Shown: piece by piece, positions 62,947 through 64,000 of the stretch | Layout of the letters: the number at the start of each line of letters is the position of its first letter | Numbering within the stretch: the first letter of the stretch is position 1 | From: Paramecium tetraurelia | Lineage: Eukaryota > Ciliophora > Oligohymenophorea > Peniculida > Parameciidae | Direction of reading: 5' to 3' | Assembly (NCBI RefSeq): GCF_000165425.1 | Contig: NW_001799627.1 | Coordinates: forward strand, 64,701 to 128,700 | Length of the DNA stretch: 64,000 nucleotides | The notes under the pieces: generated by a model | Database searches by the model: none | Told to the model about the DNA's origin: nothing | Seen by the model: only the letters and a program-made list of their open reading frames with translations | Program-made: the position numbers and the translations under genes

Positions 62947-63260
62947 TAATATTAAATTAATTTATAAAATGCTCTTATAATTTAACTTCCTAAATACTAG
63001 CCTAAATTTAAGTTGCATTCAATTAAAATATAGACAATTAAAATGAAATAATACTTTTCATCTATATGATTGAGTCAGCTTCAACTTCTAAATATTGATA
63101 TATCCATAGAAATTGAAGCTCAACTCCAAAGAAAGATTTTCAACAGCATTCCCTCATTCGCACATTTGTGACAAAATCATGGCCCCACTAAGTCTGAGTA
63201 GAATGCTGATGAGATGTTAAATAATAAATTATTATATATTATATTTTTGAAAGCATTTAT
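62947..63260. other. Divergent intergenic region with two strong stems
   Basis: Between a minus-strand start and a plus-strand start. GC content rises sharply at about 63070-63215, where two hairpins lie (annotated separately). The flanks are A/T only. Confidence 0.5.
63070..63210. ncRNA. Candidate structured RNA: two adjacent hairpins
   Basis: Stem 1: 63077-63090 (AGCTTCAACTTCTA) pairs with 63107-63120 (TAGAAATTGAAGCT), 13 of 14 positions, extended by GAGT/ACTC with a bulge. Stem 2: CAGCATTC at 63144-63151 pairs with GAATGCTG at 63201-63208, enclosing 49 nt that include GGCCCC. A hairpin-hinge-hairpin layout of about 140 nt resembles H/ACA RNAs, and the hinge contains AAAGAA, but I see no 3' ACA. 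Strand and boundaries are unknown. Confidence 0.4.
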
Positions 63261-64000
63261 ATGGCCTAGAACATTATAGTGGGAGCTATCAAAATAAAGG
63301 ATGGTTTATTCATAGGAGATGAGTACGCATCACAAGTAACACATTCGATATAAGGAAGGATCGAGAATTCATTGTTAATAACAAAGTAACTCATATCATC
63401 AATTGTTCTGGTACGGAAGTGCAAAACAAGTGGAACATGATGAATATCAAATACCTGACATTCAATTGGCTCGAATAAGACAATGAAGTAAAACATTCCC
63501 ATAAAAAGGTCTTATTTGATGACAAAAATGAAAATGTAAATAAAATTTATGCATTCATCGAAGAGTGCTTCCAACAAGGCGAAAGTTGTCTGGTTCATTC
63601 ACTCAGAGGCTAAAGTAGAGCATGTTGCGTATTGGCTGCCTACTTTATGAAAAAGTTCATTAATTTTATTTACATTATAAAGGTATTCATGGACACTCTA
63701 CAAAACACTTGAATATCTCAATTCTCGGAGACCAGATCTAGAAATTAGGGCATCCTTCTTTTATTAACTAAATGCTTTAGAATCCAAAATGAATAAGTCA
63801 GGACCTAAGAGAACTGCTTCTTGGAATGAATTAACTTAGGATGAACAGAATCCGCAATAGCTCTAAGAAGAATTGATTATAAGAAACACATTTCTCAATT
63901 CATAAAATGGACCTGTAGATGACATCTACACCAATTTACAATCTAAATTAGTAATTCTCTTGAATATCTCTCATAGTAAGTATTAGCTAAAGCTTGTAAT
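63261..64000 (+). CDS. Dual-specificity pseudophosphatase (STYX-like), 3' end outside window
   Basis: MAQNIIVGAIKIKDGLFIGD, then DREFIVNNKVTHIINCSG, then YLTFNWLEQD, is the DSP fold. The active-site signature reads VHSLRGQSRACC where active enzymes have HCxxGxSR: Cys is Ser, so phosphoryl transfer is not expected. AAYFMKKYSWTLYKTLEYLN and RRPDLEIRASF continue the domain as usual. Introns: about 63335-63357 (23 nt, GTAACA...GAAG) and a 28-nt GTTCAT...AAAG near 63655. A disordered tail follows to the window end. STYX proteins bind phosphorylated targets without hydrolysing them. Confidence 0.78.

Overview
The window is ciliate macronuclear DNA, almost certainly from Paramecium or a close relative. 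It is very AT-rich. Genes stay open only when TAA and TAG are read as glutamine and TGA is the sole stop. Nearly every gene is interrupted by tiny introns of about 20-35 nt (mostly GTA...TAG) whose removal restores frame. Intergenic gaps are often under 100 nt. A trichocyst matrix protein precursor (30550-31718), a Paramecium-type secretory granule component, supports this. No rRNA, tRNA, telomere, CRISPR, viral or retroelement sequence was recognised.

Layout. 1-5000: partial SR/RRM splicing protein, MFS transporter, and a cysteine-rich CDCA7-type zinc-finger protein. 5000-11150: coiled-coil and hypothetical genes, an OB-fold/zinc-ribbon protein resembling the large RPA subunit, and an EF-hand protein. 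11700-25800: class I histone deacetylase, coiled-coil genes, an ARM-repeat/C2H2 protein, a PWWP protein, a Ser/Thr kinase, the CAF-1 p60 subunit, and the ciliary dynein assembly factor LRRC6/tilB. 25900-36200: hypothetical genes, a TPR-like gene, the trichocyst gene, a multi-pass membrane protein, and a membrane RING protein. 36200-46500: a broken NEK kinase, a kinesin, a 57-residue protein, an NDR kinase, a coiled-coil protein, a PI4-kinase, and an ATP-grasp (RimK-like) ligase. 46500-54000: NAA10 N-terminal acetyltransferase, a long coiled-coil locus running into a glutamine-tract protein, a two-GAF protein, and small genes. 54000-64000: a formin, a DMT transporter, a probable organellar helical-repeat protein, a Myb-like protein, a possible structured RNA, and a catalytically dead dual-specificity phosphatase cut by the window edge.

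The genes do not form an operon-like pathway. Several loosely shared themes appear: chromatin (CDCA7-like, HDAC, PWWP, CAF-1, NAA10 nearby) and cilium/cytoskeleton (LRRC6, kinesin, formin, coiled-coil proteins). The most unusual observations are a 24-nt intron lying inside an apparent 36-nt tandem duplication of zinc-finger coding sequence, a roughly 110-residue Gln tract written mainly in TAA/TAG/CAA codons, a Cys-to-Ser pseudophosphatase, a decayed NEK gene, and two strong inverted-repeat structures in intergenic DNA. Coordinates and splice sites were worked out by hand. Exon boundaries in the weaker genes are provisional.
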